Shown here one piece after another: positions 8,393 to 16,620 of a DNA stretch of 64,000 bases. Both the position numbers and the translations under genes were made by a program. Within the stretch, counting starts at the first letter, position 1. Each line of letters begins with the position of its first letter. The DNA comes from Gammaproteobacteria bacterium (lineage in GTDB: Bacteria > Pseudomonadota > Gammaproteobacteria > UBA9339). The stretch spans positions 20,369-84,368 of the forward strand of contig JAFGXA010000006.1 in assembly GCA_016936855.1 (NCBI GenBank), read 5' to 3'. The notes beneath the pieces were generated by a model that searched no databases, had not been told where the DNA came from, and was given only the letters and a program-made list of their open reading frames with translations.

Positions 8393-10198
8393 ATGCAAGA
8401 CAAATTACGGAACATCGCAATTATTGCCCACGTTGATCATGGTAAGACAACATTAGTTGATAAGCTTTTACGCCAATCTGATACCTTTGCTGAGCGAGTT
8501 GAGCTCTCTGAGCGAGTAATGGATTCCAACGATTTGGAAAAAGAGCGTGGTATTACTATTTTAGCGAAAAATACTGCAATAAAATGGGGTGAATATCGTA
8601 TTAATATTGTAGATACACCAGGACATGCCGATTTCGGAGGGGAGGTTGAGCGTATTCTGTCTATGGTTGATGCTGTATTATTGTTGGTTGATGCAGTAGA
8701 CGGGCCAATGCCACAAACTAGATTCGTAACATCTAAAGCGTTTGCGCAAGGTTTAAAAACAATTTTGGTTGTTAACAAAGTTGATCGACCAGGAGCGCGT
8801 CCTGATTGGGTGGTGGACCAAGTCTTTGATCTCTTTGATAGTTTGGGTGCAAGCGATGATCAACTGGATTTTCCTATTATCTATACTTCAGCGCTAAATG
8901 GTTATGCTATTGCTGAACCAGAAGATACATCTAGAGACATGCAACTATTATTTCAAATGATTGTAGATCAAGTATCTCCACCTAAAGTTAATGTCGATGC
9001 ACCACTGCAAATGCAAATTAGTTCACTTGATTATTCTAGCTATGTTGGAGCTATCGGTATTGGTCGCATTAAAGATGGTGTTGCGAAAGCTAATATGCCA
9101 GTTGTGATAATTGATCGTGATGGTAATACTAGAAAAGCGCGAATTCTGCAGGTTTTCACCCATATGGGATTAGAACGCCAAGCGGTTGATGAAGCTTATG
9201 CTGGAGATATTGTTGCGATCACTGGTATAGAGAATCTTAAGATATCTGATACTTTGTGTGATCCAGAACATGTGCACCAGATGCCAGCTTTAAGCGTTGA
9301 TGAACCAACGATTGTGATGACTTTTCAAGTTAATAATTCACCATTTGCTGGACGAAGCGGCAAATATTTAACTAGTAGACAATTGCGTGAGCGATTGCAA
9401 CGCGAGCTTATTCATAATGTAGCAATGCGCGTTGAAGATACTAGTGATCCAGATAAGTTTCGAGTATCAGGGAGGGGAGAGCTACACCTTTCAGTATTTT
9501 TGGAAACCATAAGACGCGAAGGGTATGAATTGGCAGTTTCGCGCCCAGAAGTAATTTACAAAGAGATCGATGGTGAGCGTTGTGAGCCTTATGAGTTATT
9601 GATCGTTGATGTCGAAAATGAACATCAAGGTATAATTATGGAGCGCTTAGGCGAGCGTAATGCCAAATTACAAAATATGGAGCCAGATCACTCTGGACGT
9701 GTGCGTTTAACCTATATGATTGCAGCGCAAGGTTTGATTGGTTTTCACAGTGAATTTTTAACCCTAACCTCTGGTTCTGGCATTATTCATCACGTTTTTG
9801 ATCATTTTGACAAAGCGCAAGATAATCCAGTAAAGCAGCGTAAAAATGGTGTATTAATTTCGAAGTGTGATGGTAAAGCGACAGCGTTTTCTTTGTGGAA
9901 TTTACAAAAGCGTGGCAGGATGTTAATCGATCCGCAAACAGAAGTTTATGCTGGCATGGTTGTGGGAATTCATTCACGTGATAATGACCTAGTAGTAAAT
10001 GTCATTAAAGGTAAACAATTGACTAATATTCGCGCTGCAGGATCTGATGAGAATATTATTTTAACGCCAGCGATTCATTTGACCTTAGAACAGGCATTGG
10101 ATTTTATCGCTGATGATGAGCTTGTTGAAATCACACCAAGCAGCATCAGAATTCGTAAAAAGCATTTATCCGAACTCGACCGTAAACGCAATTTCTGA
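8393..10198 (+). CDS. typA: Ribosome-associated translational GTPase TypA/BipA
   Basis: A 601-residue GTPase of the EF-G/LepA class, acting on ribosomes in 50S assembly and stress or cold adaptation. The G domain is complete: AHVDHGKTTLVDKLL (G1), ERGITILAKNT (G2), DTPGHADFGGEVER (G3) and NKVDRPGARP (G4). Domain II, the EF-G V-like fold and the BipA-specific C-terminal domain (MIAAQGLIGFHSEFLTLTSG, KRGRMLIDPQTEVYAGMVVG) follow. Full length for the family. Only a weak ribosome-binding site is visible before the ATG. Monocistronic, ending at a long hairpin. Confidence 0.97.
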   Translation: MQDKLRNIAIIAHVDHGKTTLVDKLLRQSDTFAERVELSERVMDSNDLEKERGITILAKNTAIKWGEYRINIVDTPGHADFGGEVERILSMVDAVLLLVDAVDGPMPQTRFVTSKAFAQGLKTILVVNKVDRPGARPDWVVDQVFDLFDSLGASDDQLDFPIIYTSALNGYAIAEPEDTSRDMQLLFQMIVDQVSPPKVNVDAPLQMQISSLDYSSYVGAIGIGRIKDGVAKANMPVVIIDRDGNTRKARILQVFTHMGLERQAVDEAYAGDIVAITGIENLKISDTLCDPEHVHQMPALSVDEPTIVMTFQVNNSPFAGRSGKYLTSRQLRERLQRELIHNVAMRVEDTSDPDKFRVSGRGELHLSVFLETIRREGYELAVSRPEVIYKEIDGERCEPYELLIVDVENEHQGIIMERLGERNAKLQNMEPDHSGRVRLTYMIAAQGLIGFHSEFLTLTSGSGIIHHVFDHFDKAQDNPVKQRKNGVLISKCDGKATAFSLWNLQKRGRMLIDPQTEVYAGMVVGIHSRDNDLVVNVIKGKQLTNIRAAGSDENIILTPAIHLTLEQALDFIADDELVEITPSSIRIRKKHLSELDRKRNF

Positions 10199-10207
10199 CA
10201 AACAAGG

Positions 10208-10280
10208 ACAAAGGGGTCAAGTCTTGACTTGCGACAACTTGCTCATGAAGTTGTCGCAAGTCAAGACTTGACCCCTTTGT
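10208..10280. repeat. Perfect 33-bp inverted repeat (REP/BIME-like) after typA
   Basis: Arms 10208-10240 and 10248-10280 are exact reverse complements over 33 bp with a 7-nt loop (GCTCATG). Outermost bases are ACAAAGGGG/CCCCTTTGT. No U-tract follows on the plus strand, so it is not a standard terminator; it looks like a mobile palindromic element or RNA-stabilising hairpin at a convergent gene junction. Confidence 0.75.
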
Positions 10281-10281
10281 T

Positions 10282-10321
10282 AAAAAAAGATCCGCGCTAG
10301 ATTAACTGTCTCTAGCGCGGA
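10282..10321 (-). terminator. Rho-independent terminator of the 10364-13096 minus-strand genes
   Basis: On the minus strand an 11-bp perfect stem (TCCGCGCTAGA/TCTAGCGCGGA, 10291-10321, 9-nt loop) is followed by a run of seven T residues (10282-10288). It lies ~43 bp beyond the stop of the gene ending at 10364. Confidence 0.85.
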
Positions 10322-10363
10322 CCACCAAGGAGTCCTTTCTAATGTGATTTTACTATGAAGTTC

Positions 10364-12163
10364 TTACCACCATCCGAAACTTTTACTTGCTGGTTGTGGT
10401 GTGTCAGCAACAGCTTGACGACTAGCAAACAACCCAAACAATCCGCCGCCAGCACTAGATTTTGTAGATGCTTTTGTGCCTCTGGTTCTTCTGCTGTTGC
10501 CTTGCAATCCGTTTTCATCGCTTCTTTGTGGTAAAGTTTTTCTTGCGTGTTCGAGTTTTACGGCCTTTTTCATGCTTTTAGATAATGCGGCATAAACTTC
10601 TTGTGGTGTTGTGTGTTGACTTTTTAAACTGCGGTAAGCACTGCGCACAACTCTTTCTGCCAATGCTTGGTTGCTGTGTTTTTCGCCAAGAGCAAAAACC
10701 ATGGTATCTTGCAGCGTTGATGATATAACTTCATCAATTGGCATATACTCTTTTGGCAAATATGATTCGAATATGCTTATTGCTTGTCTTAAAATGTTTG
10801 GAGTAGTTTTAAAAATATCTTCTAAACAGTAGAACAAGTTCTCTCTTGTTGCTGATTTATAAGGATTCCCGAATGTTTCTTTTTCAACAGATGCAGCGCC
10901 AATTAATATAGGAAGCACAACTTTAGGATCGGTGTTTTTAGTTATTATGTCTTCGTAACGCTCTTCCATCACGTGTTTCACTAGCGCAGGATCATATTGA
11001 CTATCACTATTTAGTTGTCTTTCCATGACGGCTTGCATAACAGATAAAACAACTTGTTCTTCATTCGCAGAACTATCTTGCATTTTTTCACCATAAAGAT
11101 TTTTCATCTCTTTAATAAAATCACTGTCTGCATCAAACTCGGTTTCTAAATAGTTAAATAAGTTTGCTTCAGTTGCTTCTTCATAAGGGCTTTTGAATTC
11201 GATTATTTCTTCTACGATTGACTCTACAGGTAGTTCATCACTCGTTGTAGATGCTACTATAACAGGTTCTGCAGCCGCGCTATTTTTTGTTAAGGTAAGC
11301 TCTAATGTTGGGGCCCTAACTAGAGTTAATGCAGCGCTTGGGTCTTTAACTCGAGCAACATCGGAAGGTTCCAGCATTAATAGCTTACTGGTAACAGCTT
11401 GAGATGTTTCTAATATTTTAAGATTTGCAGTTTGTATAAGCTCTACTTGTTCTTTTAACATATCAAGTGGGATTTCTAAAAGACGTACGGCTTGTTCTAG
11501 TACAACTGACAATACTGTATTTGTACTGTTTTCAACCAGTTCTGTTTCTAATATATTTTGAGCATTTAAAAATTGTAGAATTTGCTTTAAATTTGTAATA
11601 GGTCCAAATTTATTGTGTGCTGCTATAGTTAATCTATCTTCTTCAAATTTAACAGAGAATAGATTTGGTGTTTCCGCAAGACACTCCAAATCTTCTTGTT
11701 CAAAAAACATCAAAATCCTGCGTAATATTTGCAAGTTGGTTAATTGATTTTTTCTGCTTTTTTTAGATAATTCTAGTGAGAATTTTTTTGAAAATTCTTT
11801 AAAGATTATTTTTATTGAGCCTTCTTCGGTACGTTCTACTATTACTTTGTTTTTTGAAAACAATTTCTTTAAGTTTTTATCTGCAATACCAGACGCTGTT
11901 GCGTATACTTTTAATGCATTTTGTGCAACAAGCAAATCGTAACTTGTTAAGAGATTATCTGTATTTTCTTTTCCAAAAATATCATCTATGGAAAGTCTGC
12001 CAGTTGTTTTGCTTGTATCAATAATTACAGATTGAATATCTGTGGATAAGATTATTTCATCAGTACGGCTGTTATGTTGCAACTTGATATATTCAGGGTT
12101 GCCCGTTATCATCTTGCCAAACATAGCAGCTTCTGTTAATAAATTTGCTTTTTCTGTACTCAT
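10364..12163 (-). CDS. Putative effector with two ~100-residue tandem repeats (unknown function)
   Basis: A 599-residue protein that I do not recognise. Two homologous units of ~100-108 residues begin SPYEEATEANLFNYLE (~323) and NPYKSATRENLFYCLE (~431). Each is predicted helical and ends in TxPxxV(L/Y) patterns (NTDPKVVLP, HTTPQEVYA). The C-terminal ~55 residues are low-complexity and basic (SRRTRGTKASTKS), then glycine-rich, ending SFGWW. No membrane segment or enzyme motif is evident. Good Shine-Dalgarno (AAGGAG). It lies 42 bp after the gene at 12206-13096, probably as an operon. Effector status is inferred from the lineage-restricted look and from icmL in the same window. Confidence 0.6.
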   Translation of the reverse strand: MSTEKANLLTEAAMFGKMITGNPEYIKLQHNSRTDEIILSTDIQSVIIDTSKTTGRLSIDDIFGKENTDNLLTSYDLLVAQNALKVYATASGIADKNLKKLFSKNKVIVERTEEGSIKIIFKEFSKKFSLELSKKSRKNQLTNLQILRRILMFFEQEDLECLAETPNLFSVKFEEDRLTIAAHNKFGPITNLKQILQFLNAQNILETELVENSTNTVLSVVLEQAVRLLEIPLDMLKEQVELIQTANLKILETSQAVTSKLLMLEPSDVARVKDPSAALTLVRAPTLELTLTKNSAAAEPVIVASTTSDELPVESIVEEIIEFKSPYEEATEANLFNYLETEFDADSDFIKEMKNLYGEKMQDSSANEEQVVLSVMQAVMERQLNSDSQYDPALVKHVMEERYEDIITKNTDPKVVLPILIGAASVEKETFGNPYKSATRENLFYCLEDIFKTTPNILRQAISIFESYLPKEYMPIDEVISSTLQDTMVFALGEKHSNQALAERVVRSAYRSLKSQHTTPQEVYAALSKSMKKAVKLEHARKTLPQRSDENGLQGNSRRTRGTKASTKSSAGGGLFGLFASRQAVADTPQPASKSFGWW

Positions 12164-12205
12164 TTTAATTCTCCTTGGTGTGTGAATATAATATTTATAT
12201 AAGTT

Positions 12206-13096
12206 TTATACGTTACCAGTTAATAGACTATTAACATCTACTTCTACAAAATCATCATTGCCTTTACCATAATCATCGGTCGGCTTTCGATCGGTACTGT
12301 TCAACAAAGAGTCAATATCAACATCTTCAAAACCATCAAGTGTTTCTTCTCTTGGTTTTGTATGGGCGGGTGTTGGTGTGTATAAATGACCTGTATGTGC
12401 TGGTTCTTGATCAGCCTTTTCTAGCTGAGTTCTAACTATGCCAATGAAAGAGTGTAAGGCGGTAAGTGCATCATTAGTACATTTCTCTATATTCTCACTA
12501 GAAATAGTATCTTTTTTTGTTAGTTGTAACAGAGATTCAATTGCCTTTTTTCTATATGGCCATGGGTCAGATGTTTCCGTGGGTTGGGTGGCCGCAGATG
12601 TTGATGTGATTTTTATATATTTTTTTAGGGCTGTTGTTAATTCTGTGACTTTTGATTCTATTTCGTCGATATTTAATGTTGGTTGAACAAGCATCATGCC
12701 AACTTCCACTATTTCACGATAAATATTTTGAAATTGCGTTGGGATGGTTTCAGCTCTCCTCATTCTTTTTTCAAATTTTGCTTTTGCTTTTTTGATGAAT
12801 TGCTTTGGGGCTGAAATATCTTCAGTTGCAAGTCTTGTGTTTATGTTTAAATAGCTTTCTTCGCCTTTTTTGGAGTCCCCTAACAACTGATCAATATCTA
12901 CTGTGATAAAGCCTTCGGATTTTGAATAGTCTTTCTGCGGGGCAATGAATAGCAGCCACTGAAAAGAAAATAAGTATGCTAAAGCACTAAAGAAACCTTT
13001 TACTTCTATGCCGGCACGAAATATGTCATCATGATTGCTTTCTGGTATAAAGGTGGTGCGGCGACCACCTATCGCATGTTCTGATGTATAAGCCAT
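12206..13096 (-). CDS. Putative effector with three copies of a VDIDxLL motif (unknown function)
   Basis: A 296-residue protein with a strong Shine-Dalgarno (AGAGGAG). One hydrophobic stretch lies near the N-terminus (~residues 31-50, GFFSALAYLFSFQWLLFIA). A short motif occurs three times: GFITVDIDQLLGDS (~63), GFEDVDIDSLLNS (~255) and DFVEVDVNSLLTGN at the extreme C-terminus. The first and last are preceded by similar DYSKSEG and DYGKGND stretches. Between them is a charged, mostly helical region. I do not know a family for it. It is the first gene of a probable two-gene unit and diverges from the SAH-hydrolase-like gene. Confidence 0.6.
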   Translation of the reverse strand: MAYTSEHAIGGRRTTFIPESNHDDIFRAGIEVKGFFSALAYLFSFQWLLFIAPQKDYSKSEGFITVDIDQLLGDSKKGEESYLNINTRLATEDISAPKQFIKKAKAKFEKRMRRAETIPTQFQNIYREIVEVGMMLVQPTLNIDEIESKVTELTTALKKYIKITSTSAATQPTETSDPWPYRKKAIESLLQLTKKDTISSENIEKCTNDALTALHSFIGIVRTQLEKADQEPAHTGHLYTPTPAHTKPREETLDGFEDVDIDSLLNSTDRKPTDDYGKGNDDFVEVDVNSLLTGNV

Positions 13097-13255
13097 TTTA
13101 TTTCTCCTCTGGTTTCTAACAATTGCTATTTTATGTTTGTTGGGATTTTTAAATAGACGCGATTTTTTGTGGGAGAATTTGCTGGTAAAAATACGTTTTT
13201 TTACAAATAAGGGGTTTTACCCATTGTGATTAATGGTTTTTAGCGTAGAATCGCA

Positions 13256-13284
13256 TTTTTGCCGTGGAAATCCCATGGCAAAAA
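13256..13284. other. Hairpin in the divergent 12206/13334 promoter region
   Basis: TTTTTGCCGTGG (13256-13267) and CCATGGCAAAAA (13273-13284) pair over 12 positions with one mismatch and a 5-nt loop. It lies in the 237-bp AT-rich divergent spacer, which otherwise holds only poorly defined promoter-like hexamers. It may be an operator or a leader hairpin. Confidence 0.4.
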
Positions 13285-13333
13285 TAGGATATCATTGTTT
13301 TGCATGAGCATAAAATATCGATAATTATGAGAC

Positions 13334-15073
13334 TTGATCTTGAGTATATCCAGAAAGCTTGGTAAAAGAACTGATAATAAACTATCAGGCGACCTTACGT
13401 GGCAATATAGAGCTTTATTTCCATATGGTGGAACTATTGAGCAGGAAGTCGAGCCCTCCGAGATGCCTGTTGAGACCTCTGAGTTGCCAACAGGTCTTGC
13501 TTCCCGTGATGGTTTTTATGGGGACACATCTGCAACTCGTTTAGTCGCACCAGGGACACCGAAACAATCCAGAGCTGAATCTGATAAACCACCATTGTCA
13601 ACATGTAGAACGCCACTGGCAACCGGGATTGTTGGGCGTGGTCGAAGAGCAGATGTTCCAAAAACAGTCCTTAGGTCATTTGAAAAAAATAGTAGAAGAT
13701 TGTTGTCTGACCCAGAAATTGCAGCTATTGATGCGGGCGATGTCATATTTATTGTCCATACTCATGCTTATGACTCAATTGCTAATTTGATTAAATATAC
13801 TTTGACCTCTTCTGATGAGGCGTTATCTCCTGAATTTAGTGGTATTAATATTGCTCCAGAAAATGTATTTATGCTGGGTAAATATTATTCGCAAGATCCG
13901 AGGGCAATTGAATATATGCGCAAAACTTTGGGTGTTAATTATTTTGATGCAACAGCCCCTCAAGCATTAGGAAACTACGCAGAAACAGCAGAGCGTGATG
14001 TATGCAGTATGTTGGATGAGATTAGTGCACTTATTGGCGATAAGAAAAAGCGAGTTATTGTTCTAGATGATGGTGGTAAATTGATAAAGGCTGTTATTAA
14101 TGGGAATTATTTTGCTGATCAAGATCTTTTTTTAATCGAGCAAACAATGGCTGGACATAGAATTTTGTTGGAGCTTTTGAATGAAGAAAAGATTAAGTGT
14201 CCATATATGTCTATCGCTAATAGCTTGTTAAAAACAATTTGTGAATCACCTCTTATTGCAAATGCAATTGCTGAAAGAGCGCAGGGGTATTTAGGCGAAA
14301 TCATGGATAGAATTGTTGCAGAAAAAATGTCAGAAGTTGATTTTTCAAAACTTGCAGAGTCGAGAAAAAAAACAGCAATCAAAGTCGGAGTTATTGGCAA
14401 GGGAAATATTGGTGATGCTGTTTATAAAAAACTAGTGGCAGATGGTTATACCAATATAGAAAGTTTTGATGTTAAAGATTATCCAGATAATCCAGAAGAA
14501 GCGTTGAGAGCAAAACAGCGCATGTGTGCAGAGTGTGATGTGATTTTTGAATGTGTTGGCAAGGATGTAACCGCAGACTTGAATATCGATGAAGTAAATT
14601 CCGCAAGGAAAACGCCGCTAACACTGCTGAGCTGTGGTTCAGGGGATGCTGGTTTTAATAGTTTTTTGCAGCAAATTCAAGCTAAAGATCCTGAGCGTCA
14701 ATATGATGCCTTGGATGATCTGTTCTACGATAAAATTCATATTGCTTGTGGGGGTACCCCAATTACTTTTGGGTCAACGCCTGCCGTTGATAGAAATAGT
14801 ATTGATGTAACGATTGCAGCACTGCTTTATGCGGTGAAATTGGCGTTTTATTTTGATTTTTCTAAGAGCGATGGTTGTGAAGAAATTCCATTGAATCCTG
14901 ACGCGCAAATAATGATAGCAAATATTTGTAAAGAATATGGCGTCAGAGAAGATGATGTTGAGCGTTTAACTGAAGAACTTTCTGCAAACTATCCTGAATG
15001 GCGTTCTTCTATGCAGTTCGATTTTGGTAAGATTGACGATGGGGTTAATTTTATAAGTCAAATGGGATTTTAA
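13334..15073 (+). CDS. NAD-binding protein resembling S-adenosylhomocysteine hydrolase / 2-hydroxyacid dehydrogenase fold
   Basis: A 579-residue protein with a poorly conserved, Pro/Ser-rich first ~110 residues. The rest resembles an AdoHcyase architecture: RVIVLDDGGKLIKAV (~240) recalls the LDDGGDL motif before the cofactor domain. KVGVIGKGNIGDAVYKKL (~350) is a Rossmann GxGxxG loop. VIFECVGKDV follows where AdoHcyase has a cofactor-contacting strand. Substrate residues cannot be confirmed, so activity is uncertain. Start unclear: the TTG at 13334 gives the longest frame but no Shine-Dalgarno. An ATG at 13327 opens only a 12-codon reading in another frame that could act as a leader peptide. 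Followed after 14 bp by the unknown gene at 15088. Confidence 0.5.
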   Translation: MILSISRKLGKRTDNKLSGDLTWQYRALFPYGGTIEQEVEPSEMPVETSELPTGLASRDGFYGDTSATRLVAPGTPKQSRAESDKPPLSTCRTPLATGIVGRGRRADVPKTVLRSFEKNSRRLLSDPEIAAIDAGDVIFIVHTHAYDSIANLIKYTLTSSDEALSPEFSGINIAPENVFMLGKYYSQDPRAIEYMRKTLGVNYFDATAPQALGNYAETAERDVCSMLDEISALIGDKKKRVIVLDDGGKLIKAVINGNYFADQDLFLIEQTMAGHRILLELLNEEKIKCPYMSIANSLLKTICESPLIANAIAERAQGYLGEIMDRIVAEKMSEVDFSKLAESRKKTAIKVGVIGKGNIGDAVYKKLVADGYTNIESFDVKDYPDNPEEALRAKQRMCAECDVIFECVGKDVTADLNIDEVNSARKTPLTLLSCGSGDAGFNSFLQQIQAKDPERQYDALDDLFYDKIHIACGGTPITFGSTPAVDRNSIDVTIAALLYAVKLAFYFDFSKSDGCEEIPLNPDAQIMIANICKEYGVREDDVERLTEELSANYPEWRSSMQFDFGKIDDGVNFISQMGF

Positions 15074-15087
15074 CTAGGGGGTGAGTT

Positions 15088-16419
15088 GTGATTAATATAG
15101 CAAGCACTAAAGGGTTTCGCTTTTTACAAGAATGTCTATGGCAAGATGTGCGCGATGATTTGCATAAAGTCAATCCTGAGCTTGCAAAGATTATTGATAA
15201 AATCTCGCCAGATAGCTCCCTGCCGCTTATTAAGGTGAAATATAACTATGGGGATTTGCTGTTTAAAGATGGTGATTTTTGTCTGTTAGATGATATTAAA
15301 CAGGCTAATTGTTCGGAGTCAGAGTGTAATAAAATTTTGAATTATTTTGGTTATGCTGAACTGCCATTTACCTTGATTTTAAATAAAGCGAGCGAAGTCT
15401 TTTTTGAAACTGATGATCGCGTGATTCCAGTTGTGGTGTTGCCAGCGGGCTCCCCAATTGGTTTGTTTGAATTGCTTAATACTTTTGCCGGGCGTAAGAG
15501 TTATCCTTATTGGAGCGCATCGGCCGGATCTCGTTCAACATTCATGCTGCCAAAGATTAATAACGAAATTAACCATAAACGCCTCATTAGAAAGTTTAAA
15601 ATTAATGAACCAAAGCCCAGTGATTTAGCAAGTCAGTGGTCGGTGTTTCGCGAAATTGCACGTAGCAAAAATTGCAATAGCGACTGGAACATGGATGTGC
15701 TGTTTTTTACTAAACCGTGGATTGAAAAATTGCAGGATCAAAGCGATGATTGGTTGCGCCTGCGTTCTTATTTGTTTGAAAAGGCTTGGAGTTTTTCTGA
15801 TTTACAATTAAACCAAACATTTGCCACTATTTGGCAGCGTTTTTCTTTATTAATAAATAAGCATCGTTTTAAACCGAGAGTTTACATTACTGATACTTTG
15901 CGTCACCTATTTTTTTTGGCTTATGGTGCAATTCCAGCTTTTACGCCCGTGACATCAGATGAATTATTGCCAACAGCTAGCCTCAAACAAGCTTATGTTG
16001 ATGTTTATCAGCTGAAAGATTATGCGCCAACTATTTTTTCAGCAATAAATATTTCTCCAAGTAATCCTGTTGTATATTATTCCTTGGGTTATCCAACTTT
16101 AATCGATGGTAATCCTGATGTTGTTAAATCAAGAAATTCGATTGCTGATTTAAGAGAAATTAAATTACTGATGGAGCGTATGTTGAGATATTGTGCTGAA
16201 GATAAGATTAGTTTGCAGCGCTTTAAGGAAATTATTTCAAACTTTAAGTTTGATTATTGGCATGGATCTTTGGATGAATATGACGAAATTAATAATGCAG
16301 AGTTATTGCCGCATGAAGACTCTCGTTTTATTGAGCGCGTAAACTATCCAAATAACCGTGAGTTTTGCAGCTCAGGTGCGTTTTTGAATAGTTGTATTAG
16401 AATTAGTCGAAAATTTTAA
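15088..16419 (+). CDS. Conserved-looking hypothetical protein, partner of the SAH-hydrolase-like gene
   Basis: A 443-residue protein starting at GTG with a strong Shine-Dalgarno (AGGGGGTGAG). It appears soluble: no signal peptide or TM helix. Aromatic-rich segments such as DWNMDVLFFTKPWIEKLQ and PVVYYSLGYPTLIDGNPD suggest a folded enzyme-like domain, but I recognise no catalytic motif. The short spacing (14 bp) from the preceding gene suggests one transcript and perhaps one pathway. Transcription probably ends at the large hairpin at 16459-16610. Confidence 0.55.
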   Translation: MINIASTKGFRFLQECLWQDVRDDLHKVNPELAKIIDKISPDSSLPLIKVKYNYGDLLFKDGDFCLLDDIKQANCSESECNKILNYFGYAELPFTLILNKASEVFFETDDRVIPVVVLPAGSPIGLFELLNTFAGRKSYPYWSASAGSRSTFMLPKINNEINHKRLIRKFKINEPKPSDLASQWSVFREIARSKNCNSDWNMDVLFFTKPWIEKLQDQSDDWLRLRSYLFEKAWSFSDLQLNQTFATIWQRFSLLINKHRFKPRVYITDTLRHLFFLAYGAIPAFTPVTSDELLPTASLKQAYVDVYQLKDYAPTIFSAINISPSNPVVYYSLGYPTLIDGNPDVVKSRNSIADLREIKLLMERMLRYCAEDKISLQRFKEIISNFKFDYWHGSLDEYDEINNAELLPHEDSRFIERVNYPNNREFCSSGAFLNSCIRISRKF

Positions 16420-16458
16420 AATTGCATCGTTATTACGATGCTATAATTCAGCACCCCA

Positions 16459-16610
16459 TCAAAAACAGCACCGCTATAATCCGCACTGAGCTAATTACTT
16501 AGCTTGATCCAGCATATAGCTAATCTATTACCAAAGTCATCACCTAGCTTGATCTAGCATGTAGCTAAGTGATTAGCTCAGTGCGGATTATAGCGGTGCT
16601 GTTTTTTGAT
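16459..16610. repeat. ~150-bp near-palindromic element between convergent genes (bidirectional terminator)
   Basis: Left arm 16459-16504 and right arm ~16564-16610 are inverted copies over ~45 bp, differing by one substitution and one A. Inside, a second layer occurs: two ~24-bp near-identical direct copies (16500-16523 and 16545-16568), each with TTAGCT/AGCTAA-type palindromic ends. The right arm ends GGTGCTGTTTTTT on the plus strand and the left arm ends in T5 on the minus strand. It can therefore terminate both the 15088 gene and radA. The nested structure suggests a MITE-like origin. Confidence 0.75.
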
Positions 16611-16620
16611 TTATGCGAAT

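Noticed and set aside
13434..13746. Two minus-strand ORFs antisense to the SAH-hydrolase-like gene N-terminus
   Set aside because: They follow the reverse frames of a low-complexity region and have no ribosome-binding site.
16500..16568. Direct repeat considered as a CRISPR or attachment site
   Set aside because: Two copies only, nested inside a large inverted repeat, with no integrase nearby.
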